DNA of 64,000 nucleotides. It comes from Caprimulgus europaeus (lineage: Eukaryota; Chordata; Aves; Caprimulgiformes; Caprimulgidae). The notes under the pieces are model-generated. The model saw only the letters and a program-made list of their open reading frames with translations. It ran no database searches and was not told where the DNA came from. Within the stretch, counting starts at the first letter, position 1, and each line of letters starts with the position of its first letter. Below, piece by piece: positions 35,586-47,291 of this stretch. Both the position numbers and the translations under genes were made by a program. Where the stretch lies: contig OU015523.1 of assembly GCA_907165065.1 (NCBI GenBank), positions 20,797,834 through 20,861,833 of the forward strand, read 5' to 3'.

Positions 35586-38500
35586 GTGGAGGGCGGGCCC
35601 CCCGGGGCGGGACGGGGCCGCAGGGCCGAGGCCTCAGCCGGCCCTTGCCGGGCGCGGCGGCCGTGTTGTTTTCGGGGCCGGGCAGGGGCGAGGCGAGGCC
35701 CGAGGCTGTGGCCCTCTGCGCTGTGGGGCGGCCACGGCAGCCTCCGCCGCAGGAGCGAAGCGCTGCGAACCGCCGGAAAGCGCGAAGCCTCCGGCCGGCT
35801 GGGGCCTGCCGCCCTCAGGGCACCGCGTACGGCGGTCCGCGGGGGCAGCAGCCCTTCTCGTATGTCGCCTGTTCGCGACCGCGGCTGCGTGACCCCCAGT
35901 GCGCTGCGGGCGCGACCGGTCCCTGTCCCGCCGGTCTCCCCTTCCTCGGTTTTGTCTCCTCCCGACTGTGCAAGTTTTGGTGCCACAGATGGGCCTCAGT
36001 TAGCGAGGAAGTTAAATAATTTAAAGATGTTTTAAAAATTCCCAAGGATTTTTTTTTAATACTTTTTTAATATATTCTGAGCAAGAAGTATTTGAGCAAT
36101 AAGTTGATTAAGGAAAAATAGTGTAAAACTTGCAAATGTGCTGAGCAAGGCTGGAACTATTAACAGAGTGCAATAGGAATGATCTGCAGGTGGGGCTCTG
36201 GATTTCCACCTATAAATGACCTTTATATAAAAATGTTTTATGTTGTAATGTTTGAGAAGATAATAGAAATTCCATCGGTGGGATTTTCAGGGAGCTGGTG
36301 GGAAAATACTAAGTAGCTGGTCCTGTTTCAAACCTGAGCTTAATTTTCTTTCTTTGGAAAAAAGGTAGGCTGAGGAGGAAGGAAAACAGCAAAGACAGAA
36401 AATGTTAAAATACTGACTTGGCTTCAGTTTTGATCGCACATTGTCAGGATCTCTGGCTAAGCCAGTTTTATTAACCTGAAAGTAGTAAGGAAAAGAGGGG
36501 AGGATGTGGAGAGGAGGAAACATTATATCACTGAGGCAAGCATCAAGTTTCAAGGTGGATTCACAATAGTTGCTGATGATGGGCTTTTCTTGAATTTCTT
36601 CATGGTGTGTTTGTGTTGTGGTTTGTTTGGGGTTTTTCTTTTTTTCCTCCTGGCATGATCCAGTCAGCCTCTGTCAAGCTACAAGGTCACAGACTCTGAC
36701 TGGACAGTTTAGTTGACAGTACGGTGATAAACTTGATTCTACTGATCCACTGTTTCCATCTGGTGAGTTTGCAAAATAAAGAGTGCAAAAAAAGTGGGCA
36801 GAATCATCTATTCCCTTGCCATTTCATTCGCTAATCAGATCTATTTCTACTTAACAGTTTTATTCCACTGATTAATCTGATCTATGTCTTGTTAACTTGG
36901 CAAGACCTCAGCATGCTACCCCATTTGCATTGAAAGGCCTTTTTGTGTGATGTATTCTACTCCTTTGGGTTTGTAGCTGTTCCTATCTCTTCCTAACTTT
37001 CAGTTTTTAACTTTTGCCTAAAATTAGCTAAACAGTAGTCTGCTGTTTAACTGTAAATGTTAGGTTAAGAAAGCTTATCTTACCAAGGAACATAAGTAAT
37101 ACCATTCAACTTCTGGTACAAAAGGGATAAAAATAAGTGGATGCTCTCAGAATGCAGTTTTGCATGATTCTTCTACATAATCTGCAGCAGTCATCCAACT
37201 GCAGACTTACCTGGGTCTGTACGTAATCCAAATAACACCTACTTATCTTTTTCCTTGTCTTCATCTTGTTCACGCTCAGGTTTCTTTGTCTCTTGGTGCG
37301 ACAGCATATGCTTCTCCCTGCAGTTTTGTCCTTTCTGGGCAAGTATACAGTTCAATATTCCTGCTATGGTGTAGTCCTAAAGATGCCTTCCTGACCTGTA
37401 GCTTTTCCCCCATCAAATTACGAGCAACTATCTATTATTAATTCTAAACTATTGATATTTTTATTTATGAACAGGAAGACTCCATATTTAAAAGACTGCA
37501 AAGGACTTGCGTTTGTTGCTTCTAGTTCTTGAAGAACCAGATCCTCGTTAGGCAAATAATCAGAAGACTGGATATATGTAGTTTTTTTTAAAACTGAAGT
37601 GTAGTGCAGAACAAAAAAAAAATATGCCTTAAGGAGCCAACTCAAGCAAAAATAAACATGTTCAGACTCTTACTGAAATGCCTTCTTTAAAAACAAACAA
37701 GCAACCCAAAAACCCCAAAACAAAACCAAAAACCAACCCACAAAACAGAAACAAAAAACCCCTGCAGATTTCAAGATCTTTGGAAAGACAAGATCAACAT
37801 TTTGAAGATTTCCTGCAAAGGACAGCCTGGGTAGTATCCGCCGCTGTATAGCCTGATCACCCTCTGCACCAATAATAAAAAATGGTACATTATTTTTGGT
37901 CCTTTGTGTTTGTCTGTATGACTTTCTTACTTTCATCAGGGTTGAGGGGGTTGGGGGTGTTTCATTTTTCAGCAAAAGCATCTTATTTAAATGAGGATTA
38001 CTTTATATACAGATGGCAAAAGCTTTTGGCAATCAGACTTTATTATCAGAGGTGACAGTCATTAATATCTTCAGTCTGACAACATGGAGGGTATAAGAAG
38101 AGAAGTGGCTCCACATCATCACTCTAAATGCTCACAGCAGACAAATTGCAGATTTGTTGTTTCACAGGAATCATTGAAAATGCCGGATAATAAAATAGAT
38201 TACTTTCTATAGCTTATTTATTTTTATGTGAGCATATGCTGTGTGTTTATTTTGAATGCTTAACTGTTTATGCAGTTCAATTGCTGTAAAGCTGTCATGA
38301 GTTAATTTGCATTTGCCTGAAGCTATAGGTGACTTCTGAGCAACTTTTACTGAAAAGTACGTGTTGTAGCAGCAGTAGTAGTAGTGGAAGCCAGTTCCAC
38401 CAATGAGTGCTGATTTTTGATTCAGAAGAATGAATTCTCCATCTACTACAGTAACTTAGACATTCTTTCTTTGTTTTTTGGGTTTGGGTTTTTTTTTTTT

Positions 38501-41500
38501 TACTGATGGATTTTTTTTTTTTTTTTGTAACTTATGTTCATTCATTGCTCATCTGGATATTGTATCCTCCTAAAATTAAGTTGCATCCTTAACACTCCTG
38601 AGATGTGGCAGGAGACTGCTGTTGGCCAGTTCTTCTCACTGCTAAATCAGCCATACAGATGCATAGCTTGTTTTGATGAGAAGCTGTTAATTTGGTGACT
38701 AATAAACTGATTCTGTCTTGTGTAGTGAAAATTCATCATCTTATTATGAAAATGACAGTTTCTTGAAAATAGAGACAGTATTTATGGAATATCACTGCTT
38801 TAATTTGGTTCTAGAATTTCTATGCAAGGATTAAAATGGTACATGTAGACAGAGATGGAACTTTCCAATGAAGATATTCCAGCCAAAGGGTGTGGTTTGG
38901 GCTTTTGTTTTGTTGGTGGGATTTTGGGGGGTTATTTTTTGGGGGAGAAGGGAGGCAGAAACAGTGTGTTATCTGTGATGAGATGATAGGATCTCTTGAT
39001 TCCTTGCCATACAGCAGTTGTGATGAGGGTTAGGCAGTACAGAAAAGTGTTTTGTGTTTCCAGAAGTACTATTCTGTATTCAGGTTTGCTTTCTCACAGT
39101 GTTGATGCTGCCCATTTTAGGAATTTAAGGAAAATGGAAGCATATTAATGGCGTAGGTCACTCGTAGCTGAGATTATTATTTGCTTAGTTATGTTAGCTG
39201 TGCAGAAAAACTCTGTAGTAATTGTACTACCAGCTGTACATGCATAAGATAACTCTTAGTGTGGAGTCAGTAAAGTCAGTCTTTCCCCTTGCAACAGCTG
39301 TCATCACTGTATTTTAAAAATAATTTTAAAACTTATTGTTGATAAGACCAAACATCACCTATGGACTGATGCTTGGTTCCTTTTTAACATTTGTGGAGGT
39401 GATTTTTGTTTGTAGAAGGCTCAAAATTTGAACTTGGGGAATGTGGAGAGACATTTTCAAAATTAAGTAGAGAAACTTACAGTGTTTCTGACTATGGCAA
39501 AATATCCATCATTATGAAATATTCAAAATGGAATGAAGTGTCAATCTCTGTTAATTTCTTTGAGAAAATAATACAAATTTCTTTCAGGCTGGACCATTAA
39601 CCAAAGTGACGATTTGTAAGGACAAAGAAGGGAAACCTAAGTCTTTTGGATTTGTCTGCTTTAAGCACAAAGAATCAGTGCCTTATGCAATAGCTTTGCT
39701 GAATGGAATCCGTTTGTATGGCAGACCAATTAAAGTGCAGTATCGGTTTGGTACGTTTAGTAGTCTCAATGATTAAGTCTTTGTAAATGTTTTCATTTTT
39801 TTTAATGACTATTTTTGAATCTTACATTTGTTTACAAAGATGATAATTTATAGTTGGAACAAATTTCGGTCTTCTTTTAAGAAACAAAAACTTCTCGTGG
39901 CTTTTGCATAGGGAAGGATTCAGTCTTTAATTTTTTTGTTTGCTAAGAGAATACAATAGGTTGGTTCAGAACAACATAATGTGCAAGCCCCAGCTCAGAC
40001 CACACTGTATGGAAAACAGCAACACAGGTTTTCACAGTAGATTACATTTGGGAATCGGAGTGTGACTAATTTGCAGTCTGGCAGGAGAAGTTGATTGATA
40101 AAAGCAGCAACTGTCAAGTTGTTCATAGTATTTATAATAAAGCCACAGAGTTATCAGAGCTGCTGTTTTAAGTGGAAGGGGTTGTAATTTGAAGAATATA
40201 GTCAAATCAGAGTCACATTCTTCATTTTATGTTTATGAAAATAAACCTAGAGAGCTAATGATCAGGCAGTGTTTTTAACCTAAACATTAAGCACTTTGTT
40301 CCCACTAGGCATTGTGCCACTCCTCACCTGCTGTACAGAGCAGTTGCTGAGTTTAAGTAGAATGGCTGAGGTTCCTAAAATCAGAAGCATCTCCTGTGTC
40401 TGTAACTGAATGGGAATTCTGTTCTTGATTACTTCAACAGCCCTGATTTCTGCTTCTGTAAGTGAATAAATGATAAAAGAATGTTTTAAAGTAAAATTAT
40501 TATCTCAAGCAGTAAAAGGTTATCTGCCATAAAATGGCATCTTACCTTTATATGCTACCTTAGATATAGTAGCACACTACAGATGACACAGACTACTTCC
40601 TGTGTTTTTAACTTGCTAATTGAATAGTCACAACTGAATAGTCATTATGCTCTTGTCTTATTTACAGGGAGTTCTCACTCATCAGAACTAAACAGCCCTA
40701 CACATGGTTTTGAGAACTACACTGACTTATATTCACCTTCATATAGGTAACAAAGATCACCTGTGAATGAACTGTATGTAATGTTTAAAACCTCTCCTTA
40801 AGAAAATCAGTTGATGTGGTAGAGCAGTCTTCAGGCTTTTCATTAAAACAGCTGTTGCATGATAGCTGATGCATCCTTACTGATGTCTTGCAATGGGCTG
40901 TAGTTAACCAACATTTGTTGTTTAGCTTGCCAGAGGTTCAGTTAGCTTGAATTTTCCAATTTTTATTTGTTTCTGCAAGATACAGGACCATGAGAATTGA
41001 AATACAGTGTTTGTACAAACAATGTTTTGCATTTATTAGGGGAAAAAAAATCTGACAATGGAGATAATATTTCTAAACCCCACTGAGTTTATATCTTACT
41101 TTTTTATATGTAAGCAGCTGTCATGCACATATGAATGCACAGGTATAAAAACCTGTTATAATGGAAGGCTGACTACCTCAGATTCAATATTTTTCAATGT
41201 TTCAACATTTTTATTTACAAATGTGACAGAACTTTCTGTGGAAGCTGAACTGCCATGGTGAAATCCAGAACTCTTTCGCATCAGTACTACGGAGAATTAC
41301 TCACTAATTGAACCTTTGAGTGTATTTTCCTTGGTTTATCAGTTTTTTTGTGGAAGTCCAGTTGTTAATACCTCAGTTCTCTTCTTGGATATTCTTATTA
41401 TAGCCCAAGAGTTAAGTCTTAGCACTCTGGTAAGCAGTATGTGGTGGATGTGTAGTCTTTGTACATTTGCTTGTTTTTCCTAGGTATCAAGAGCCTTATG

Positions 41501-43719
41501 GAAACCCTCCATTTCCTGTTACTCCTTTTCCAATGAACAATAATTTACCTCATGAATACTTAGGCTTTCAAAAGATGGTGAGTTTGTGTTAAAAGTTAAA
41601 AATTCGGGACCTTTTTAATGAAGTTGAATGAATTCTCCATTTTTGCAAACAAAGGTGCTTATTTAATGTCTTAAAATGTGGTTTAGGCTGCTAAATTTGA
41701 CAATATAGCACTTAAGGGTACTACAATAACAGGGGATCGACCAAACCAAGTTATTTTCTTACTGCAGAAATGTCTTAAAAGGTATATAGCTTAGGAAGGG
41801 TAAAAATGTCAAATGGAGCTCTCTCCTGTACCATGTTCCAAATTAAATGCCTTTGGTGAGACAAGCAAGCCTAATAAAATTACAACCATACAAGCAATAG
41901 CTTCTTCATATACAGCTAATTCAGTCAGAGAACTTCTTAGCACTTCTGCTCAATTCAGAAATTTGAAATGTCCTAAAACCAAACCTAAAACTTGCCCAAC
42001 AAATAACCACCACCCAAGTTAGGGAAACAGCAGTCTGAGGGTTTCTGTCCTGAAGCTTTTCATGCCCCTGCAGTTCTCACATTCATCATTTACTTTCACA
42101 GCAGCAGGCAGTGAGAACCCATATTCCACTTACAGGCTCTGGTGTACTGGGCCATTCTTGTCCTAATATCTTTTGTCTGAGATATTCCACAAGGCAAGGG
42201 AACTGGTCTCTTCAGGTGTCAACCTGTGGGCCAAACCCTACTCACCAAACACATCATGGAGCTTCTGCATTTGATGAGTATGGATCAGTAGGACTGAAGA
42301 AACCCAGCATTTAATGTGAGGTACCAGCTGTGGACAGTACTGCAGCCATCCAGTCTGTCTGGGGAATGGCCAGTCTTTTGTATCTGTAGAAGAGGAGACA
42401 GATTACTCTTGCTAGCTGCAATCAGCAGGAAAATGGAGAAGGTCTGTTCCCTGATGTGGTGGTGGTCTGCCTCCCCTCTTCCCAGGCTGTGCCCTCAGAA
42501 GAGCAGGTGCTTGCAGAAACTTTCCCATCTCCTCTGCTGTGGCTGGAAAGCTCAGGGGTGTACCATCTCCCATGCTGTGCTTGCTGAGGAACCAATCCTG
42601 TTATACTGCAGTATGAAAGCACTGATAGACCAAACTCAGCAGACCAGCACATGTCACCAAATTCATCCCATTTTCTGCTTGCTAGAAGGGATGGTATTGC
42701 AGAATGTCTCCTTCACACACTGACCACCTTAATTTGGATGAGCCAGGCAAGTGACTCTCTTGGAGTCTGCCTGCACACACAGCCGACATGCTCCCCATCA
42801 TTTTTCTGTGGTTACTGCCAGTCAGTAGAAAGCTGCTCTTTTTTGGCCTTTGTAATTCTGTTTCTGTATTTGGGCTGTGCATTTTGTATGAGAGAGACTT
42901 GTGATTCTTTAGGATTGTAGCAGTAAGCTGGGCACTTACTGTGTTGTTCCAAGTACTTTGCTCTATGGATTCACTGTACCTTGTTGGAATGACTTGTCCC
43001 ACATTAGCTTTAAAATTAGTTAAACCAGGTTAAAAAAAATTGCAGATATGCATGTCTTTACATTAACAATAATCACTGCAGCTGCAAATGTTTATAGAAT
43101 ACATAGACGAAGAAATGAAAGGAATGCCGTATTTGATTACCTAACACAAGGACTAATTGTCAGTTTAATCTTAAATCAGATTACATGTCTGTTCTAACTT
43201 TGCCATGAAAAAAGTCTACTTTTTCCAGCTATACTAGTTGATATAATAAAATGTATGCTTTATTCTTAAATATTCTGTTATTTTATAATTTATCGGTATT
43301 TTCATTGTATAAACTGTAATGCACGCAATATTAAACTCTTCAGAACTTCCTCTTTACAGTGTTAACTCAAGTTTCTGTTTCTCTAGGTGAACCATTTTTT
43401 AGCACAGCAGTACACAGTACAGAGTCCAAGGGGTCAGCAATTTCCTTACTATCAGATGACTCCACCACTGCCTTCAAACGTATCCTTTTCTCCCTATCAG
43501 AATCAAGCTGCAAACTTCAATTCCGCACAGAGCTCTTTTGAATTGTCCCTGCCACATTCAAGTGACTGTGAAGTGCACCAAGTGGATGAAAGCACCTCTA
43601 AAAGAAAGAGAGAACAGCAAAGTTGTGACAGTGACACTAGTATTGAGGAGGACAAAATGAGACAAAGAGAGCGTGACCAAAAATACAAGAGGCGCAAAGC
43701 CAAGAAAAAGATGCATTAA
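35484..43719 (+). CDS. RBM11: RNA-binding motif protein 11, complete
   Basis: Nuclear splicing regulator of the RBM7/RBM11 family; the mammalian protein is enriched in brain and testis, binds U-rich RNA and dimerises. Five coding exons (35484-35585, 39588-39750, 40668-40746, 41484-41577, 43387-43719) sum to 771 bp, 256 codons plus stop, all in phase. One RRM occupies about residues 11-88: RNP2 LFVGNL (14-19) and RNP1 KSFGFVCF (52-59) are intact. The rest is low-complexity (Tyr/Pro/Gln/Ser-rich) with two basic clusters, SKRKRE (217-222) and KYKRRKAKKKMH (245-256), as likely nuclear localisation signals. The start has a good context (gccgccATGT). RBM7 is the close paralogue; YELFLQ, NGIRLYGRPI and synteny support RBM11. 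Confidence 0.95.
35951..39587 (+). other. RBM11: RBM11 intron 1 (after the CpG island)
   Basis: AT-rich intron with poly-T runs at about 38490-38526. No exon or mobile element recognised. Confidence 0.5.
39588..39750 (+). CDS. RBM11: RBM11 coding exon 2
   Basis: Most of the RRM, AGPLTKVTICKDKEG through RNP1 to PIKVQYRF. Acceptor tttctttcag, donor TTTG|GTACGT. Confidence 0.96.
40668..40746 (+). CDS. RBM11: RBM11 coding exon 3
   Basis: Short Ser/Tyr-rich segment after the RRM (SSHSSELNSP to YSPSY). Acceptor ttatttacag, donor ATAG|GTAACA. Confidence 0.92.
41484..41577 (+). CDS. RBM11: RBM11 coding exon 4
   Basis: Pro/Phe-rich segment YQEPYGNPPFPVTPFP to YLGFQKM. Acceptor gtttttcctag, donor GATG|GTGAGT. 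Confidence 0.92.
41578..43386 (+). other. RBM11: RBM11 intron 4
   Basis: Contains a locally more GC-rich stretch (about 42050-42800) with several chance open frames. No conserved protein recognised. Confidence 0.5.
43387..43719 (+). CDS. RBM11: RBM11 coding exon 5 (terminal)
   Basis: 110 codons from VNHFLAQQYTVQ through the Ser/Asp-rich part (CDSDTSIEED) to the basic end KKKMH and a TAA stop. Confidence 0.95.
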   Translation: MNHFLAQQYTVQSPRGQQFPYYQMTPPLPSNVSFSPYQNQAANFNSAQSSFELSLPHSSDCEVHQVDESTSKRKREQQSCDSDTSIEEDKMRQRERDQKYKRRKAKKKMH

Positions 43720-43949
43720 TACTGTGCAACTGGATTATTTTATTATTATTATTATATTTGCTATTTTTATTTAAGAGAAATTTAATATTTCATCTTTGCA
43801 CTTTATTAGAAAAGGAATGTTCAAGATTTGTATTTTTTTTGAAATGTGTTATCTATAAAGTATACTGATACTTTATTTAATCTCAACCTATTTAAAGAGG
43901 AATGTACTATTTAAGGTATAGAAAACATTTAAGAAGGTAAAGTTTCCTT

Positions 43950-43955
43950 AATAAA
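43950..43955 (+). terminator. RBM11: candidate RBM11 polyadenylation signal
   Basis: AATAAA about 230 bp after the stop. A later AATAAA near 44616 could extend the 3' UTR. Confidence 0.5.
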
Positions 43956-43959
43956 AGAA

Positions 43960-45222
43960 AACTAATTGGTTTCTTCTCCCCTACCTCCCCTGGCCAAGAA
44001 TTGTGGAATGCTATTATTTTATTAATACAGCAACTTTATGAACATTCTTAATTTCAGCCAGTCGTGAAGCATATGTATCGCTCCTATCACTTAGGGAGTG
44101 CATTTTTGTGAATGGTGTAAGAATTTTCTGGAGCTTCTGGAGAAGTGAGTGGGCTAGAAATTCTAAGTATCACATCAGAGATGTGCTCGTCACTGAAGTA
44201 TCAACACTTATAACTTTTTTCTAATTTAGCTCTGTTGTCACTTTCAGCTAGGATCACCTAGTGTGGTTATTGGAACTGTTGTTTTGGTTTGGTTTTTTTC
44301 CATTAGTAAATTTTAGGTAAAATACAGGCATTTGCACTAACTAAAAGACTTGCATATGTATCAATACTCAAATGAATGTATGTACTTTATGGCTGCAGCT
44401 ATGTACTGACTAGAACTACATGTGTATATATGCATCTTTCTATAAAGTTACTCTGTAATGTTTTATTTGCTTCTTTGAGAATCTAAATGTTCATTTTAAC
44501 AAATGGATGAAAAGTTTAATGAGTATCTCATCTAATTGATAGTACAAAAGCATGAGTTGTTTGAGTTAGCACTACCTCTTAAGAAAAGTTTTTCCCTTGT
44601 TTAGCAGAGAAAGAATAAACTATCTCATATCATGATAAATCAAAGTAGTCAAATGACCTATTTCCTGTTTCACAACTGCTGCCAACAACCTACAGACAGA
44701 TACAGAGGCATTGTCTTATACCAAATACAAGTGAAACACTTTTAAGATACTATTATATGGGAAAGCAAAACACTTAATTTTCAGCTATTTAATATTGCTT
44801 AAAGTTAAGTCTTCTGTTCAGACTAGATGTAGGCTTCAAATTGAACCTGACAGTAAAAAAGGATTTTGGTTTTATTAAACTCAGTTTTCTTGGTTACAAT
44901 GTTGGGTTGCTTGAAGGAATACTTTTCATCCTTACACCAGTATTGAGAAAGAATATCCAAGTTCACTGTTTTGAAGGTGATGTGTTTTACAAGCGCAGAT
45001 CAGCTTAAGAAATGAGCTTGCATTTAGCTTGCAACAATTTCTCTTTTGTCTGATAAGATAAATCACAGCTAATAAAATCACTTTCTCAAGACACTGCTTT
45101 TAACTTCCCAGAGGGATTACTTCATTTTAGCCTAAGAGATGTTCCTACAACGCCACAGTATGGCACCCTTGAAATGTCATTAGCAACTGAATTCAACCTT
45201 CCCTAGAAAGAATTTATGTAAC
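43960..45222. other. RBM11-ABCC13 intergenic region, left part
   Basis: AT-rich sequence that may include an extended RBM11 3' UTR. No gene or repeat recognised. Confidence 0.4.
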
Positions 45223-45812
45223 TGTCCTGGTTTTTAGCTGGGACAGAGCTGTGTTTCTTTTTAGTAGCTACAGTAGTGCTGCATTTTGCTTTTAGCTGGG
45301 ATTGGTTATGAGAGAAACGCCGATGGCATACCAGTGTTTGCATTTTTGTCACTGGAAGTGAAGGACGTCATGTTTTGTTGGTCTACAGGCACAGGATCTA
45401 GGGGGTGAGGAATGTTTCAATTAATAAGCTAAATTGGTGTTTGGGTATGCCAATGGGATATTCCATATCATGTCGTCATGTCATGTCATATCCAGTATAT
45501 GAGTAAGGGTCTCTTCCTCTTTTAGCTCTCTCTGGCTTTCGCTCAGGCTCTCGCTCTTCTAGGATTGCGGTTTTTGTTCGGGATTGTCGCTCCTCTGGGA
45601 CCATTACCTGGGAATGGGATGGGCTTGCTCGGTGGGTGGTGAGCAGTTGCACTGGGTATCACTCACTTGTATATTTTATTGCTATTATTATCATTGCTAT
45701 TTTAATATCAGTATTATTTTAAATTTTCATTTATTTCAATTATTAAATTTTTCTTATCTCAACCTATGAGTCTCCTTACCCTTGCCCCCAGTCCTCTCCC
45801 CTATCCCCTGGG
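45223..45812 (+). mobile_element. avian ERVL-type LTR, 3' end lost
   Basis: Begins TGTCCTGGTTTTTAGCTGGG and runs collinear with the LTR at 45942, through TTGTCGCTCCTCTGGGACCA and ATTTTTCTTATCTCAACC, up to CCCCTATCCCCTGGGG, where it stops before the expected G-rich tail and CCACA end. Confidence 0.85.
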
Positions 45813-45941
45813 GTAGTAAAAATAATTAAAAAAGGTTTTTTATACATTTATTTACAAGATAGGATGTACACACACCACCACATGCCACTCCCCTGTCCTG
45901 ACCTCTCAATTTTACTTGAATGCTGCCCTTTAGTACAACAC

Positions 45942-46566
45942 TGTCCTAGTTTTGCTAGGATAGAGCTAATTTTCTTTTTAGTAGCTAGAATAGTGCTGTT
46001 TTGGTTTCAGTATGGGATTTGTTATAAGAAGAATGTTAATACAATACTAATGCTTTTAGTTTTTACTGGAAGACAAGGGACATTTCCAACTTCCTTGTGT
46101 TTTGCTAGACTACTGGTGCAAAGGACTTAGGGGGAGCATAGTAATTAGCAAACCCAAACTGGTATTTGACTATGACAGTGAGATATTCTATATTGTATCA
46201 CATCTTGTTCAATATATTAATGAGGATTGCCTGGAAGGTGGGGGATTTTTTTGGGGATCGCTCAGGCTCACTGTTCCAGGATTGCGGTTTTTGGTTTCAG
46301 GACTGTCTCTGCTCTGGGATCTCTATCTAGGAACGGGCTGGGCATCGGTCAGTGGGTGGTGAGCAACTGCACTGTGCATCACTCACGTGAATATTCTATT
46401 ATTACTGTTATTATAATTTTAATTTTAGTTGAATTATTAAATTGTTTTTATCTCAACCCACGAGTTTTCTCACTTTTACCCTTCAGATTCTCTCCCCTCT
46501 CCCATTGGGGGAGGTTAGTGAGTGGCTGTTGGGTGTTTGGCTGCCGGCCAGGCTAAACCCACCACA
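45942..46566 (+). mobile_element. complete solo ERVL-type LTR with 5-bp target duplication
   Basis: 625 bp from TGTCCTAG to ACCACA, flanked by perfect 5-bp direct repeats AACAC (45937-45941 and 46567-46571). A 5-bp duplication suits ERVL-like integrases. It contains an ATTAAA signal and the AT-rich U3/R region. It is in the same orientation as ABCC13 and ends 343 bp before the ABCC13 start codon. Confidence 0.9.
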
Positions 46567-46639
46567 AACACACATTGGGCTTGTCATTAAATGACACCAA
46601 CGAGGCAGAAATCACAGGCAGACTGTGCCGAAGCCGCGT

Positions 46640-47090
46640 TTCAGGCCACAGAGTGAATTTCACCACAAGCCATACGGCCCGGACGGGGTGGCAGAGCTAC
46701 CGGTGCCTTCCTCTCGGACGCCGTGTGGCTGGGGAACTGGGTGGACCTCGCTGGATCCAAGGGGCGGAGAAGGCTGAGGCTGAGGTTAAGGCGGAGCCGC
46801 AGCCGCCCTCCCCGCGCCGCGCCCCTCGCCCCAGGCCGCACCTCCTCCGCCTCCGGCGGTCGCCTTCGCCGAGGGCAGACTTCGGAGCATCCGCCTCAAG
46901 AGGGAGCCATGGCCGCCTCCCGAGGGAAGCAGGGCGGCTTCTGCGACCACCCGGGTCTCACCGGCAAGAAGGTGACACAGCGCGGGGGACCGAGTGGGGA
47001 GAAGCGGGTACTGACGGGGCTGAGGGCGGGGTGCCTCCCTGCCAGGGCCGGCTCCTTCCCGGGGCAGCTGCGGGGACGTTGCTTTACACC
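46640..47090. promoter_or_regulatory. ABCC13: CpG island / ABCC13 promoter region
   Basis: A GC- and CpG-rich block starting just after the solo LTR and covering the presumed 5' UTR and exon 1. No TATA box noted. Confidence 0.65.
46909..46971 (+). CDS. ABCC13: ABCC13 coding exon 1
   Basis: ATG in good context (gggagccATGG). 21 codons, [20 protein letters not shown] and a Lys; donor GAAG|GTGACA. The start is inferred from the CpG island and phase. Confidence 0.75.
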
Positions 47091-47240
47091 TGATCGGACT
47101 TCGTGTAAGATGTGTGCTAGATCTGTGACAGAAAAGTGCAGCTAATGGCAACTGATATGCACTGGGGTGTAGGCTTCGAATTTATAAGGAGAGAATAGCC
47201 TTTAGGCCAGGGTTTTGTTCAATATTTCTGATAATTGCAT

Positions 47241-47291
<51 letters not shown>

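Larger units (their letters stand above)
35030..35950. promoter_or_regulatory. RBM11: CpG island / RBM11 promoter region
   Basis: An abrupt switch from AT-rich to very GC- and CpG-rich sequence, covering the tandem repeats, the presumed 5' UTR, exon 1 and the start of intron 1 of RBM11. No TATA box seen, as usual for a CpG-island promoter. The transcription start is not determined. Confidence 0.75.

Noticed and set aside
34795..36035. Long open frames of Arg/Ala/Pro repeats (97 to 320 codons) over the 12-bp array on both strands
   Set aside because: The unit is 12 bp with no stop in any frame, so all frames open automatically; the array is promoter/5' UTR sequence of RBM11.
39406..39600. 64-codon frame overlapping RBM11 exon 2
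   Set aside because: It reads through the acceptor in the wrong frame; the spliced exon 39588-39750 explains the coding signal.
41813..42723. Several 60-135 codon frames in RBM11 intron 4
   Set aside because: No motif, no paired strong splice sites and overlapping frames on both strands; most likely chance in a GC-richer patch.
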